This document shows, one piece after another, positions 1 through 7,236 of a stretch of 42,927 bases of DNA (its first letter is position 1; every line of letters begins with the position of its first letter). A program made the translations under genes and the position numbers. This stretch comes from Palleronia caenipelagi (GTDB lineage Bacteria > Pseudomonadota > Alphaproteobacteria > Rhodobacterales > Rhodobacteraceae): the NCBI RefSeq assembly GCF_007004065.1, contig NZ_VFSV01000029.1:1-42927 (forward strand), in the 5' to 3' direction. The notes below the pieces were generated by a model that did not search any database, was not told where the DNA came from, and saw nothing but the letters and a program-made list of their open reading frames with translations.

Positions 1-1
1 C

Positions 2-476
2 GGTACCGGCGAGGGCTGGCTCTACCTCGCTGCGGTCAAGGAATGTGCCTTTGTCCGCCGTCGCCCATCGGGCTCCGACCGGTGGCGCCGCGATGGGCAA
101 CTCCAAGGACAATGGCGCATGCGTCCCGCGAAATCGTGGGGTGGTCCATGGCCGAACATCTGAAAGCGGAGCTCTGCTGTGATGCGCTCTGGATGGCCCT
201 GGACCGGCGCGGTCCGCTCCCGGGCCTGATCCTGCATTCGGACTGCGGCATGCAATATGCCAGTGGGGACTATCGCAAGATCATCCACCGCGCGAAGCTT
301 ATCCAATCCATGAGCCGCAAGGGCGAATGTCTGGATAACGCACCGATGGAGAGCTTCTTCGCATCTCTAAAGAAGGAGCTGGTCCACCGCCAGCGCCGCC
401 GTTCAGCCGTTCAGCCGTCGGGTACCAAACATCCGCAGAAGCGTTCAAAGAAATGAGTTTGAAAATGGCAGCGTAG
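2..476 (+). pseudogene. IS3-family transposase (OrfB/integrase core) remnant, inactivated
   Basis: The visible peptide pieces are the C-terminal DDE integrase core of an IS3-group OrfB, which cuts and joins element ends. Frame 2 gives GTGEGWLYLAAVKE (bases 2-43). Frame 1 resumes near 121 with SREIVGWSMAEHLKAEL and continues through LILHSDCGMQYA and the catalytic-Glu segment APMESFFASLKKELVH. Between these pieces an extra stretch of about 75 bases breaks the frame. After LVHRQRR the frame changes again: VGYQTSAEAFKEM is read from about 417 in frame 3, ending at TAG 474-476. About 20-25 codons normally found between KKELVH and the final segment are missing. The 5' part lies outside the window. 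With at least two frame breaks and a deletion it cannot make an active transposase. The family assignment is firm; the group within IS3 is not. Confidence 0.88.
44..119. repeat. imperfect palindromic insertion inside the IS3 remnant
   Basis: The outer arms TGTGCCTTTGTCC (44-56) and GGACAATGGCGCA (107-119) are inverted copies matching at 11 of 13 positions. Inside them GCCCATCG (63-70) and CGATGGGC (91-98) are perfect inverted copies, with ACCGGT near the centre. The whole unit could fold into one long interrupted hairpin. It sits exactly where the transposase reading frame is broken, so it looks inserted. I cannot define a target duplication or name the element. Confidence 0.55.
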
Positions 477-690
477 GGTCAACAATCAGACTGCCCGGAA
501 TAAGGGACGAAGTTCGCCACGGATTGGTCCCAGCGGGGAGACCTCACGCGCAGGATGAACGTCTCGCAAGAAAGATCAACGACGGTACGGTTTGCGGCTG
601 CGGGATTGGCGTATTTTCAAACACAACGAAGAGCGGGCTGGACCGGGATGGCGGTGGCCGCTCATAGTGACGAAGCAGAGTGAGGCGCAG
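477..690. other. intergenic stretch with a hairpin-less copy of a GTATTTT repeat
   Basis: No convincing gene is seen between the transposase remnant and the thioesterase. At 602-633 the sequence GGGATTGG is followed by CGTATTTTCAAACACAACGAAG, which resembles the flanks of the hairpin element at 4031-4102, but the hairpins present there are absent here. The right end of the IS3 element should lie in this stretch, but I cannot recognise a terminal inverted repeat. Confidence 0.4.
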
Positions 691-1113
691 ATGCATCAGA
701 TGACGATTGATGAATTGCACGCGTTCATGCGAGACGCCTTTCCGCAGGTGGCGGATGAGTTTGTCGTGGAAGAGCTGCGGGACCATGGGCTGGTGGTGCG
801 GCAGGATGTGCATGACCGGCATTTACGGCCCGGACGTACAATCTCCGGGCCGACCATGTTCGGGCTGACGGATGTGGCGATTTATCTGGCGATCCTGTCG
901 CGAATCGGACCTGTTGCGCTGGCAGTGACCACGAATTGCTCGATCGATTTCATGCACAAGCCCGGCGCTGGGCTGCCGCTGCGGGCGGACGCGCGAATCC
1001 TGAAGCTGGGGCGACAACTGGCGGTGGGAGATGTCTTGATCCGCTCAGGCGAGGCGCCCGAGCCGGTGGCGCGGGCGTCACTGACCTACGCAATCCCGCC
1101 GCGCCAGGCGTAA
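691..1113 (+). CDS. PaaI-type hotdog-fold thioesterase
   Basis: This encodes a protein of 140 residues resembling the PaaI/YdiI hotdog thioesterases, which hydrolyse acyl-CoA thioesters in the cytoplasm. The supporting segment is the central hotdog helix and strands, GPTMFGLTDVAIYLAILSR, followed by LAVTTNCSIDFMHKPGAG, the usual place for the substrate-tunnel residues. I chose ATG 691 because GAGG (682-685) lies at ribosome-binding distance and the upstream in-frame extension to 592 has no family resemblance; a second ATG follows at 700. The 3' end overlaps the convergent arginase gene by 28 bases. Substrate cannot be predicted. It stands alone on the plus strand, right beside the IS remnant, and could have lost its original neighbours. 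Confidence 0.8.
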   Translation: MHQMTIDELHAFMRDAFPQVADEFVVEELRDHGLVVRQDVHDRHLRPGRTISGPTMFGLTDVAIYLAILSRIGPVALAVTTNCSIDFMHKPGAGLPLRADARILKLGRQLAVGDVLIRSGEAPEPVARASLTYAIPPRQA

Positions 1114-2027
1114 CCATAGCCGCGGGTGGGACGGTCGAAGATCCGCTTGCCCATCAGGGAGGCAGTCAGGTCGACCATCAAACGCGCTGTGCGGCCCCTC
1201 TCGTCCAGCGCAGGGTTCAGCTCCACAAGATCGAGAGAGGTGACCAGACCGGATTCGGAAAGCAGCTCCATGACCAGATGAGCCTCGCGGAAGGTGGCGC
1301 CGCCGGGAACCGTGGTGCCGACCGCAGGCGCAATGGAGGGGTCGAGGAAATCCACGTCGAGGGACACATGGAGCATGGGGTTCTCCGCAGCGGCAACCAA
1401 ATCGAGGAAAGCGCGCAGGGGCGCGGCCATGCCGGTCTCGTCGATCCGGCGCATGTCGTGAAGGACTGCGTCGGTGGCCGCCAGCCGGTCACGCTCGCCC
1501 GGATCCACGGAGCGCAGGCCGATCATGCAGACATTGCCGTGGGAGACGGGGGCGGTCACCTCAGGGAAGCCGTCGAAGCCAGGTTGTCCGGTGACGTAGG
1601 CCACGGGCGTGCCATGGAGATTGCCGCTCTCGGTGGTTAGCGGCGTGTGGTAGTCGGAATGGGCGTCGAGCCACAACAGAAAGAAGGGGCGGTCTGCATC
1701 CTGAGCGCGCTGCGCCATGCCTGCCACCGAGCCCAGAGCCAGCGCGTGGTCACCGCCCATGAAGACCGGCATACCCTCGATCCCGCGCCCAACTTCGGCG
1801 AGGCGTTTGGTCCATGCTGCTACGGCGCCGGGCTGAACCAGATGGGCGGGGCCGCCCGTAGGCAGATCCGGGCCGGGGTCGAGATTGCCCATGTCGGTGA
1901 CGCTATGCCCCAGCGCTTCGAGCGCGGGTTGCAGGCCCGCCACGCGGTAGGCGTCAGGGCCCATGAGGCAGCCTTGACGCGCTTTGCCGCAATCGAGCGG
2001 CACTCCGATGAGGGTAATGTCGGCCAT
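1086..2027 (-). CDS. rocF: arginase
   Basis: Arginase hydrolyses L-arginine to ornithine and urea with a binuclear manganese centre in the cytoplasm. The 313-residue protein has the full ureohydrolase signature: GGDHALALG (His94), DAHSDYHT (Asp121, His123, Asp125) and SLDVDFLDPS (Asp224, Asp226), plus the PGG turn at 241-243 and the VELNP segment near 268-272. These are the expected metal ligands, and the length is normal. AGGAG lies 5 bases before the ATG. It is on the same strand as the dsbB-yqaA pair but 38 bases away from it, so read-through is possible. Agmatinase and formimidoylglutamase share these motifs, but the N-terminal LIGVPLDCGKARQGCLMGPDA segment fits arginase best. The gene symbol follows the common name for the family. 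Confidence 0.93.
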   Translation of the reverse strand: MADITLIGVPLDCGKARQGCLMGPDAYRVAGLQPALEALGHSVTDMGNLDPGPDLPTGGPAHLVQPGAVAAWTKRLAEVGRGIEGMPVFMGGDHALALGSVAGMAQRAQDADRPFFLLWLDAHSDYHTPLTTESGNLHGTPVAYVTGQPGFDGFPEVTAPVSHGNVCMIGLRSVDPGERDRLAATDAVLHDMRRIDETGMAAPLRAFLDLVAAAENPMLHVSLDVDFLDPSIAPAVGTTVPGGATFREAHLVMELLSESGLVTSLDLVELNPALDERGRTARLMVDLTASLMGKRIFDRPTRGYGYAWRGGIA

Positions 2028-2065
2028 GGGGGCTCCTGTTCTGAGACCCCCCTACTCTGCCCGCT

Positions 2066-2539
2066 CTAGCGGATCGCCGCCAGTCTCCATGCGCGCAGCC
2101 AGATCAGCGCGAGTGCGAAAGATGCGACCGCGTTCCAGGACGCCATCGACAGGCCGAAGAGCGACCACGAGACCTCGTCGCACATGATGACCTTATCTAC
2201 CGTGTCAACAGAGAGCAGATCCGACCCCGAGATCCCGCCCAGATCCGCGCCACCCGAGCAGGAGGTGGGGCCGGGCCACCAGCCGCGCTCGACTCCCGTG
2301 TGATAGACGCCGATCACGCCGGTCGTTGCCGCGGCCACGGCTCCGAGCAGGGCCAGCGGACGCATCGCCACCGGCAGCAGGAGGGCAGCTGCGCCGATCA
2401 CCACAGCCGCCATATGGGGCCATCGCTGCCAGTAGCACATCTTGCAAGGTGCGTAGCCCAGAGCCTGAAAGGTCCAGGCGCCGAGCAGCAGCGCCAGCGA
2501 ACCGCCAGCGGCGATCAGGATCATTGTGCGTGGAGTCAT
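2066..2539 (-). CDS. dsbB: DsbB-family disulfide bond formation protein
   Basis: DsbB is an inner-membrane quinone reductase that reoxidises the periplasmic oxidant DsbA. The 157-residue protein has four predicted transmembrane helices (about 7-28, 42-58, 60-80 and 128-150). It carries two Cys pairs: Cys32/Cys35 in YAPCKMCYWQRWPH, directly after helix 1, and Cys94/Cys120 in the second periplasmic loop (GPTSC and IMCDE). The YHTGVERGWWPGP motif before Cys94 is typical. The gene overlaps yqaA by 4 bases (ATGA), so the two are translationally coupled. No DsbA is encoded in the window, unless the DsbA-fold protein at 25484 is counted, which is of another class. Confidence 0.93.
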   Translation of the reverse strand: MTPRTMILIAAGGSLALLLGAWTFQALGYAPCKMCYWQRWPHMAAVVIGAAALLLPVAMRPLALLGAVAAATTGVIGVYHTGVERGWWPGPTSCSGGADLGGISGSDLLSVDTVDKVIMCDEVSWSLFGLSMASWNAVASFALALIWLRAWRLAAIR

Positions 2540-3114
2540 AGCAATCCTACCATTAAAAACCCGCCGATCAGCATGACGCAGAACAGGGTAAAGACGAGGC
2601 CAAGACGCTCTTCGATAAAGATGCGGATCGGAGGGCCGCCGAAATACAAAAGCGCGGCGATCACAAAGAATCGCAGCCCACGGGCGATGATCGAGGCGAT
2701 CACGAACACGCCCAGCGACAGGCCAGTCGCTCCCGACAGGATGGTAATGACTTTGAACGGGAGTGGCGTGACCCCCGCCACGAGCACAGCCCAGGCGCCC
2801 CAGTCGGCGTAGCTTTCGCGGAAGTGGTCAAAGGAGTCGGTCTTGCCGTAGAACTCCAGCACCGGGCGCCCGATCTGTTCCCAGAACCCCCAGCCGATGA
2901 AATAGCCGAGCAAAGCCCCTGCCACTGACGACAGCGTTGCGACCAGCGCGATGATCCATGCGCGCTTCGGAGCCGCGATCACCATCGGGATGATCAGCAC
3001 GTCCGGCGGAATCGGGAAAACCGAGCTTTCGATAAAGGACACAAAGGCCAGCGCCCAAAGAGCGCGCGGGCTTGCAGCCAGCGAGATTGTCCAGTCATAA
3101 AGGCGTCTCAACAT
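2536..3114 (-). CDS. YqaA family (VTT/DedA-like) membrane protein
   Basis: This 192-residue integral membrane protein resembles YqaA, a short member of the VTT (DedA/SNARE-associated) superfamily. Relatives are implicated in membrane lipid handling and membrane potential; the exact role of YqaA is unknown. Visible features are the FIESSVFPIPPDVL motif near residues 27-40, a second GYFIGWGFWEQIGRP segment, and VAGVTPLPFKVITILSGATGL (about 113-133), the re-entrant-loop type motif of the family. The C-terminus has two further hydrophobic stretches. It is the upstream partner of dsbB, with an ATGA overlap. TTGACC lies upstream on the minus strand, but the -10 is unclear. Length is typical for the family. 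Confidence 0.85.
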   Translation of the reverse strand: MLRRLYDWTISLAASPRALWALAFVSFIESSVFPIPPDVLIIPMVIAAPKRAWIIALVATLSSVAGALLGYFIGWGFWEQIGRPVLEFYGKTDSFDHFRESYADWGAWAVLVAGVTPLPFKVITILSGATGLSLGVFVIASIIARGLRFFVIAALLYFGGPPIRIFIEERLGLVFTLFCVMLIGGFLMVGLL

Positions 3115-3175
3115 GGCGTGCTAGGACCACGGCAGACGGGCTTGGTCAAGGGTCCTTTGGTAGGGAGTGCGAGAG

Positions 3176-4024
3176 ATGAAATGGCAGGGTCGGCGGCAGA
3201 GCCGTAACATCGAGGATCGTCGCGGGCGCGGCGGCGGCACAGCGCGCGTCGGCGGGATCGGCGGCCTCGGGGTGCTGGTCATCGTTCTGGTGGGGTGGTT
3301 CTTTGGGATCGATCTTACGCCCCTTCTGACGGATACCACGGTGACCAGCAGCGGCAGCACGCAGGTCACCGCCGCTGACGAGGAACGCGCCGAGTTCGTG
3401 GCCGTGACGCTGGCCGATACCGAAGAAGTCTGGGCCGAGATCTTCCGTGAACAGGTGGGGCAGCCCTATGATCCGGCCAAACTGGTTCTGTTCAAGGGAG
3501 TGACGCAGTCGCCCTGCGGTGGTGCGTCCGGGGCGACCGGTCCGTTCTACTGTCCCGCCGATGAAAAGGCCTATCTGGATACGGATTTCTTCGTCACCAT
3601 GGAGCGTCGTCTGGGCGCGCGGGGTGACTTTGCCGCAGCCTACGTGGTTGCCCATGAAATCGCCCATCACGTTCAGGACGAACTGGGGATCCTCTCTGAG
3701 GCCAATGCCATCCGCCAGCGCGTGTCCGAGCGAGAATCGAACCAAATCTCTGTGCGGATAGAACTTCAGGCGGATTGCTTCTCGGGCATCTGGGCCCGGC
3801 GGGCGGATGAGAAATTCGGCTCGCTCGAACGCGGTGACGTGGAAGAGGCGATCAACGCGGCCAAGCAGATTGGCGACGACACGTTGCAGCGCAATGCGGG
3901 GCGGGTTCCTTCGCCCCATACTTTCACCCACGGCACTTCGGAGCAGCGGATGCGTTGGTTTGCCCGTGGCTTTGAGTCGGGTGACATCCGGGATTGCGAT
4001 ACCTTCTCGGTCGACCGTTTGTGA
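3176..4024 (+). CDS. ypfJ: YpfJ-type neutral zinc metallopeptidase
   Basis: The product (282 residues) belongs to the YpfJ/KPN_02809 group of putative neutral zinc metallopeptidases. It begins with a basic Arg/Gly-rich cytoplasmic tail (MKWQGRRQSRNIEDRRGRGGG), then a single membrane anchor (about 25-45, VGGIGGLGVLVIVLVGWFF), then an extracytoplasmic domain. The zinc motif HEIAHH is at 160-165, with CGGASGATGPFYCPADEKAYLD upstream and QADCFSGIWA downstream, all family hallmarks. I chose ATG 3176 because AGGGAG ends 8 bases before it; a GTG at 3167 in the same frame is possible. Substrate is unknown. The gene stands alone, followed by a hairpin repeat. Confidence 0.9.
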   Translation: MKWQGRRQSRNIEDRRGRGGGTARVGGIGGLGVLVIVLVGWFFGIDLTPLLTDTTVTSSGSTQVTAADEERAEFVAVTLADTEEVWAEIFREQVGQPYDPAKLVLFKGVTQSPCGGASGATGPFYCPADEKAYLDTDFFVTMERRLGARGDFAAAYVVAHEIAHHVQDELGILSEANAIRQRVSERESNQISVRIELQADCFSGIWARRADEKFGSLERGDVEEAINAAKQIGDDTLQRNAGRVPSPHTFTHGTSEQRMRWFARGFESGDIRDCDTFSVDRL

Positions 4025-4030
4025 GGATCC

Positions 4031-4102
4031 GGGATTGGGGGCGCTGCCCCCGCCGGCCCTCGGGCCGGCTCCCCCGGGGTATTTTTCAGACAAAAAGAGG
4101 AG
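4031..4102. repeat. double-hairpin GGATTGGGGGC...GGTATTTTT element
   Basis: Immediately after the ypfJ stop codon, GGGGGC (4037-4042) pairs with GCCCCC (4046-4051), and GCCGGCCC (4052-4059) pairs with GGGCCGGC (4062-4069). These are followed by CCCCCGGGG and GTATTTTTCAGACAAAAAG. The stacked GC hairpins followed by T5 would act as a terminator for ypfJ. I recall this arrangement as a common dispersed element of Rhodobacteraceae genomes; that is memory, not something shown here. A related copy without hairpins is at 602-633. Confidence 0.6.
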
Positions 4103-4109
4103 CGGCGCG

Positions 4110-5009
4110 GTGGCAGATAGATTCGGTCGGACGATCCAGCTGTTTCTCGTGGACGGGACCGCCACAGGATTGCGGCGGCTGACGCTGCATGGATGGACGG
4201 GTGTGGTCTTTACCGGCAGTGAGACTGCGTTCGGTGACCTTGTTGCCCGTGACGAAGTCGACCGAACCGGGATTTATGTGCTCTCGGGTCCGGATCCGGA
4301 GAGGCCGGAGCGGCAGCGGGTCTATATCGGCTCAGGCAACTCGGTTGCGGAGCGTGTGCAGCAGAGTGCGGAGAAGCGCAGTTTTTGGGAGACGGCGACC
4401 ACCGTCACCACCAGCGACGATGACTTGTCAAAAGGCCACGCGGAGTATCTCGAGGCGCGGCTGATCGAGATGGCAGACCGTTCGGGGCGTGTGACGCTGG
4501 ATAATTCTGTGCGGCCCGACGCCATCCGCCGGCGACTGCCCGAGGCTGATATCGCCAATATGGAGCAGTTTCTCGCCAATCTGAGGATCGTCCTGCCGGT
4601 GGTCGGGCATGACATGCTCAAGCCACCGCCGAAGACGGCAATCGAAAAGACTAAAGGGGAAACTGAGGAGACCTCATTCGAAATTCGTCATCGGAGTGGT
4701 GTGAAGGCGAAAGCGGTCGAGCAGGACGGCGATTTCATTGTGCTAGAGGGGTCTGAGTCCCTATGTGACACAGGGTATGCCAGCAATACTTATGCCCAGC
4801 TAAAAGACAGTTTGCTCCGGGAGGGCGTACTTGTGCCCTCAGTGCCTGGTCGGCTGAAATTCGAGCGGCCACATGCCTTTCGAAGCCCGTCCGCCGCTGC
4901 CGCAGTTATCCTTGATCGTAACAGCAACGGTCGAACTGAATGGAAGGTCGCAGGGTCCGATCAGACCTATCAGATCTGGCAAGAAGCGCGTGCAGAGGAA
5001 AGGTCCTGA
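4110..5009 (+). CDS. GIY-YIG nuclease-like protein with C-terminal DUF4357
   Basis: The 299-residue product has an N-terminal GIY-YIG-type nuclease fold: GIYVL at 54-58 and VYIGSGN at 71-77, then the helical segment SKGHAEYLEARLIEMA (107-122) with the putative catalytic Glu, and Asn132 in LDNSV. Residues about 235-282 look like DUF4357 (VPGRLKFERPHAFRSPSAAA, NGRTEWKV). Such fusions are found in bacterial genomes as solitary genes; their role is unknown and they are sometimes near restriction or defence genes. Start GTG 4110 is preceded by AGAGGAG at a 7-base distance. The second half has visibly lower GC and looser codon use than its neighbours, suggesting acquisition. It lies between conserved single genes. 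Confidence 0.75.
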   Translation: MADRFGRTIQLFLVDGTATGLRRLTLHGWTGVVFTGSETAFGDLVARDEVDRTGIYVLSGPDPERPERQRVYIGSGNSVAERVQQSAEKRSFWETATTVTTSDDDLSKGHAEYLEARLIEMADRSGRVTLDNSVRPDAIRRRLPEADIANMEQFLANLRIVLPVVGHDMLKPPPKTAIEKTKGETEETSFEIRHRSGVKAKAVEQDGDFIVLEGSESLCDTGYASNTYAQLKDSLLREGVLVPSVPGRLKFERPHAFRSPSAAAAVILDRNSNGRTEWKVAGSDQTYQIWQEARAEERS

Positions 5010-5064
5010 ATGAGTGCGCAGATCCGTCTTGTCCGGCCTGCTTCAGGACCTCGCCGCCCTTTGA

Positions 5065-6012
5065 TCAGGCGTGACGCTCGAGACGGGCGGCCTTCAGCCG
5101 GGCGAAATCGTCGCCGGCGTGGTAGCTTGACCGGGTAAGCGGAGTCGCGGAGACCATGAGGAAGCCCTTGCCCCAGGCGGCTTTTTCGTAGGCTGCGAAT
5201 TCATCCGGCGTCACATAGCGGTGCACCGCATGGTGACGGGAGGTGGGCTGGAGATACTGACCGATGGTGATGAAATCCACGTCCGCCGCCCGCATGTCGT
5301 CCATGACCTGAAGCACGGCCTGCCGGTCTTCACCGAGGCCGACCATGATGCCGGATTTCGTGAACATGGTCGGATCAAGCTCCTTCACCCGCTGCAGGAG
5401 ACGCAGCGAATGGAAGTAGCGCGCACCGGGGCGCACTGTCGGGTAGAGCCCCGGCACCGTTTCGAGGTTATGGTTAAAGACGTCGGGGCGCGCGTCGACG
5501 ACCGTTTCCAGAGCCTCGGAGCCACATTTCAGGAAATCAGGCGTCAGCACCTCGATGGTGGTGTCGGGGGCGCGGTGACGGGTGGCGCGGATGGTCTGCG
5601 CAATGTGCTCCGCCCCGCCATCGTTGAGGTCGTCCCGGTCCACGCTGGTGATGACAACGTGTTTCAGACCCAGCTTTTGCACAGCATCGGCAACCCTCCC
5701 CGGTTCAAACACATCGAGCGCGTCGGGGCGTCCGGTGGCCACGTTGCAGAAGGTACAGCCGCGGGTGCAGATCTCGCCCATGATCATCATCGTGGCGTGG
5801 CCCTGAGACCAGCATTCGCCGACATTGGGGCAGCCCGCCTCTTCGCAGACCGTAGCGAGCTGATGTGTGCGCATGATCTCCTTGGTTTCCGAATAGCCCT
5901 TGCCCGACGGAGCCTTGACCCGGATCCAGTCCGGCTTGCGCAGGCGCGGCGTCTCGGGGCGGTGAGCTTTTTCGGGATGGCGTTCAGCCGGGTTTTTGAG
6001 GTCGCGCGGCAC
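5065..6012 (-). CDS. lipA: lipoyl synthase
   Basis: LipA is the radical-SAM enzyme that inserts two sulfurs into protein-bound octanoyl groups, making the lipoyl cofactor of 2-oxoacid dehydrogenases and the glycine cleavage system. All ligands are present: the auxiliary cluster cysteines Cys56, Cys61, Cys67 ([13 protein letters not shown]), the SAM cluster Cys82, Cys86, Cys89 (CTRGCTFC), and the C-terminal [10 protein letters not shown] (Arg294-Ser296), whose serine ligates the auxiliary cluster. Length (315) is normal. The start is GTG 6010-6012; a TAGGAC box that doubles as a weak ribosome-binding site lies 6 bases upstream. It serves the AceF and Lpd lipoyl domains encoded at 34471-37489. 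No lipB is nearby. Confidence 0.96.
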   Translation of the reverse strand: MPRDLKNPAERHPEKAHRPETPRLRKPDWIRVKAPSGKGYSETKEIMRTHQLATVCEEAGCPNVGECWSQGHATMMIMGEICTRGCTFCNVATGRPDALDVFEPGRVADAVQKLGLKHVVITSVDRDDLNDGGAEHIAQTIRATRHRAPDTTIEVLTPDFLKCGSEALETVVDARPDVFNHNLETVPGLYPTVRPGARYFHSLRLLQRVKELDPTMFTKSGIMVGLGEDRQAVLQVMDDMRAADVDFITIGQYLQPTSRHHAVHRYVTPDEFAAYEKAAWGKGFLMVSATPLTRSSYHAGDDFARLKAARLERHA

Positions 6013-6018
6013 GGTATC

Positions 6019-6046
6019 GTCCTAGCTGTTCCGGGTTTTAGCGCAA
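6019..6046 (-). promoter_or_regulatory. candidate lipA promoter
   Basis: On the minus strand TTGCGC (6041-6046) and TAGGAC (6019-6024) are separated by 16 bases, and the GTG start follows 6 bases after the -10 box. This is the same geometry as the apparent leaderless promoters of guaA, ribF, moaA and the lipoprotein gene, but with a 16-base spacer and an AGGA that could also serve as ribosome-binding site. Confidence 0.35.
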
Positions 6047-6113
6047 CATAGAGAGGCGCGCGCCGCAAGTCCATTGCGTCGGACGCAGGACCTGCATGAG
6101 CCACGCACAAGGC

Positions 6114-7022
6114 TCAGCCCAGAAGATCTCCCCCCTGCCCCTGAACGCGGTAGTGACGCGCAAGACTCTGCAATCCAATTCTGAGGACGATTTTGCCGGA
6201 TCGCGCGGCCCAGCCCATGCGCCGCTCGACACTCTCCAGCCCATCGCAATCCCCACAGACCCTCAAGCACACATCCGCGAGGCCGGGACCAAGTTCGATC
6301 AGGGCCAGACGCAAGCGGGTCTCTGCGGCTGTCAGGTCAGGTCGCGGGGGCGTCCCGGCCACGACCTCTTCGAGCAGCGCCTCCCACGACCGCCCTCCGG
6401 CCGCAGTTATCCTGACCAGTTCGGCGTCCTCGTACAGACGTTCGCCTGCCTTTACGAGATCCGGCGACAGAAACGGTCCACCTGTCTTGTCTTTGCGTCG
6501 TGCCAGCATGGCCAGCGGCGTTTCGCTGATCGCACGTGGGTGCGAACCCTCGTCAGCCTCTTCCGTCGGTGCGCCAGATCCATTCAGATAGGCTTGGCCT
6601 TGTGGTGACAAGCGGTAGCGCAGAATCAGCCCAGTCTTTTCGGCAACGATAAGGTGCTTGTCCCGCATCGACTCAACGACGCGATGGTCGATCGACGCTA
6701 GCCGCTCCACATCTCCCCCGGACAGATCCCGTACCACCACCGCAGTCTCCATTCCTGGAGCCACCGCGAGGTAGGTTTTGACGTGATCCAGAAGTTCGAC
6801 GATGTTCAATGCCGACGGGGTCACGGGGACATCAATGGCTTTTTCTTTGGTGATCGCGTTAATCTGATCGGTTCCCATTTTGTAACACGGGTTCCGAACC
6901 ACGGCGCTCGCAGAAGAGGCGACCTGCAAAGCCGCCTCAGGCAACTGGACGATACGTCGAAGACCGGGGGCCTCATCGCCGGAATAGACCCAGTTTGCAT
7001 CAATTTCCGGAGCGAAGCGCAT
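6114..7022 (-). CDS. DUF6456 domain protein, putative regulator
   Basis: The 302-residue product ends in a DUF6456-type region: ETPLAMLARRKDKTGGPFL (167-185), KAGERLYEDAELVRI (191-205) and LGPGLADVCLRVCGDCDGLESVERRMGWAARSGKIVLRIGL split over 244-284. A winged-helix-like stretch (about 108-146, VVESMRDKHLIVAEKTG then ILRYRLSPQGQAYL) precedes it, consistent with DNA binding. Longer relatives I remember begin with a helix-turn-helix of the RQIRRFE type; that part is not visible here, and the first 70 residues are unfamiliar. ATG 7022 is preferred: AAGAGG lies 5 bases upstream. A TTG at 7052 is also open. GC drops in the upstream DNA, where an ATCCG-AA-CGGAT palindrome (7100-7111) may be an operator. 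Function is unproven. Confidence 0.72.
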   Translation of the reverse strand: MRFAPEIDANWVYSGDEAPGLRRIVQLPEAALQVASSASAVVRNPCYKMGTDQINAITKEKAIDVPVTPSALNIVELLDHVKTYLAVAPGMETAVVVRDLSGGDVERLASIDHRVVESMRDKHLIVAEKTGLILRYRLSPQGQAYLNGSGAPTEEADEGSHPRAISETPLAMLARRKDKTGGPFLSPDLVKAGERLYEDAELVRITAAGGRSWEALLEEVVAGTPPRPDLTAAETRLRLALIELGPGLADVCLRVCGDCDGLESVERRMGWAARSGKIVLRIGLQSLARHYRVQGQGGDLLG

Positions 7023-7099
7023 CCGGTCCTCTTTGACATTTGCGCGGTCCAATCTGACAAGGACGATCCTCGCGCGCCCCCTTTAAAAAACTCGACCCT

Positions 7100-7111
7100 A
7101 TCCGAACGGAT
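7100..7111. promoter_or_regulatory. short palindrome upstream of the DUF6456 gene
   Basis: ATCCG-AA-CGGAT is a perfect inverted repeat in an AT-rich stretch about 80 bases before the DUF6456 start codon. It could be an operator, but nothing else supports this. Confidence 0.25.
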
Positions 7112-7149
7112 TGTAGTAAAAATTATTAACCAATTTTCGCCTATGGCTC

Positions 7150-7183
7150 AATAAAACAAAGCTCCGGCGATGGCCGGAGCTTT
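7150..7183 (-). terminator. intrinsic terminator of the MttB-like gene
   Basis: AAAGCTCCGGC (7158-7168) and GCCGGAGCTTT (7173-7183) form a perfect 11-base-pair stem with a 4-base loop. Read on the minus strand it is followed by TTTGTTTTATT. It lies about 55 bases past the stop codon of the MttB-like gene and insulates the DUF6456 gene. Confidence 0.85.
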
Positions 7184-7236
7184 GACATGGATTGCCGTTC
7201 CGCAACAGACAGGGGCGTCGGATATCGGACGCGATG

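Noticed and set aside
3114-3150. Leaderless promoter for yqaA (TTGACC with TAGCAC or TCCTAG)
   Set aside because: Either the spacer is 20 bases or the -10 is very poor, so it does not fit the 17/6 pattern.
7116-7131. CtrA-like site GTAA-N6-TTAACC upstream of the DUF6456 gene
   Set aside because: One half-site has a mismatch and the spacer is 6 instead of 7 bases; too weak to list as a site.
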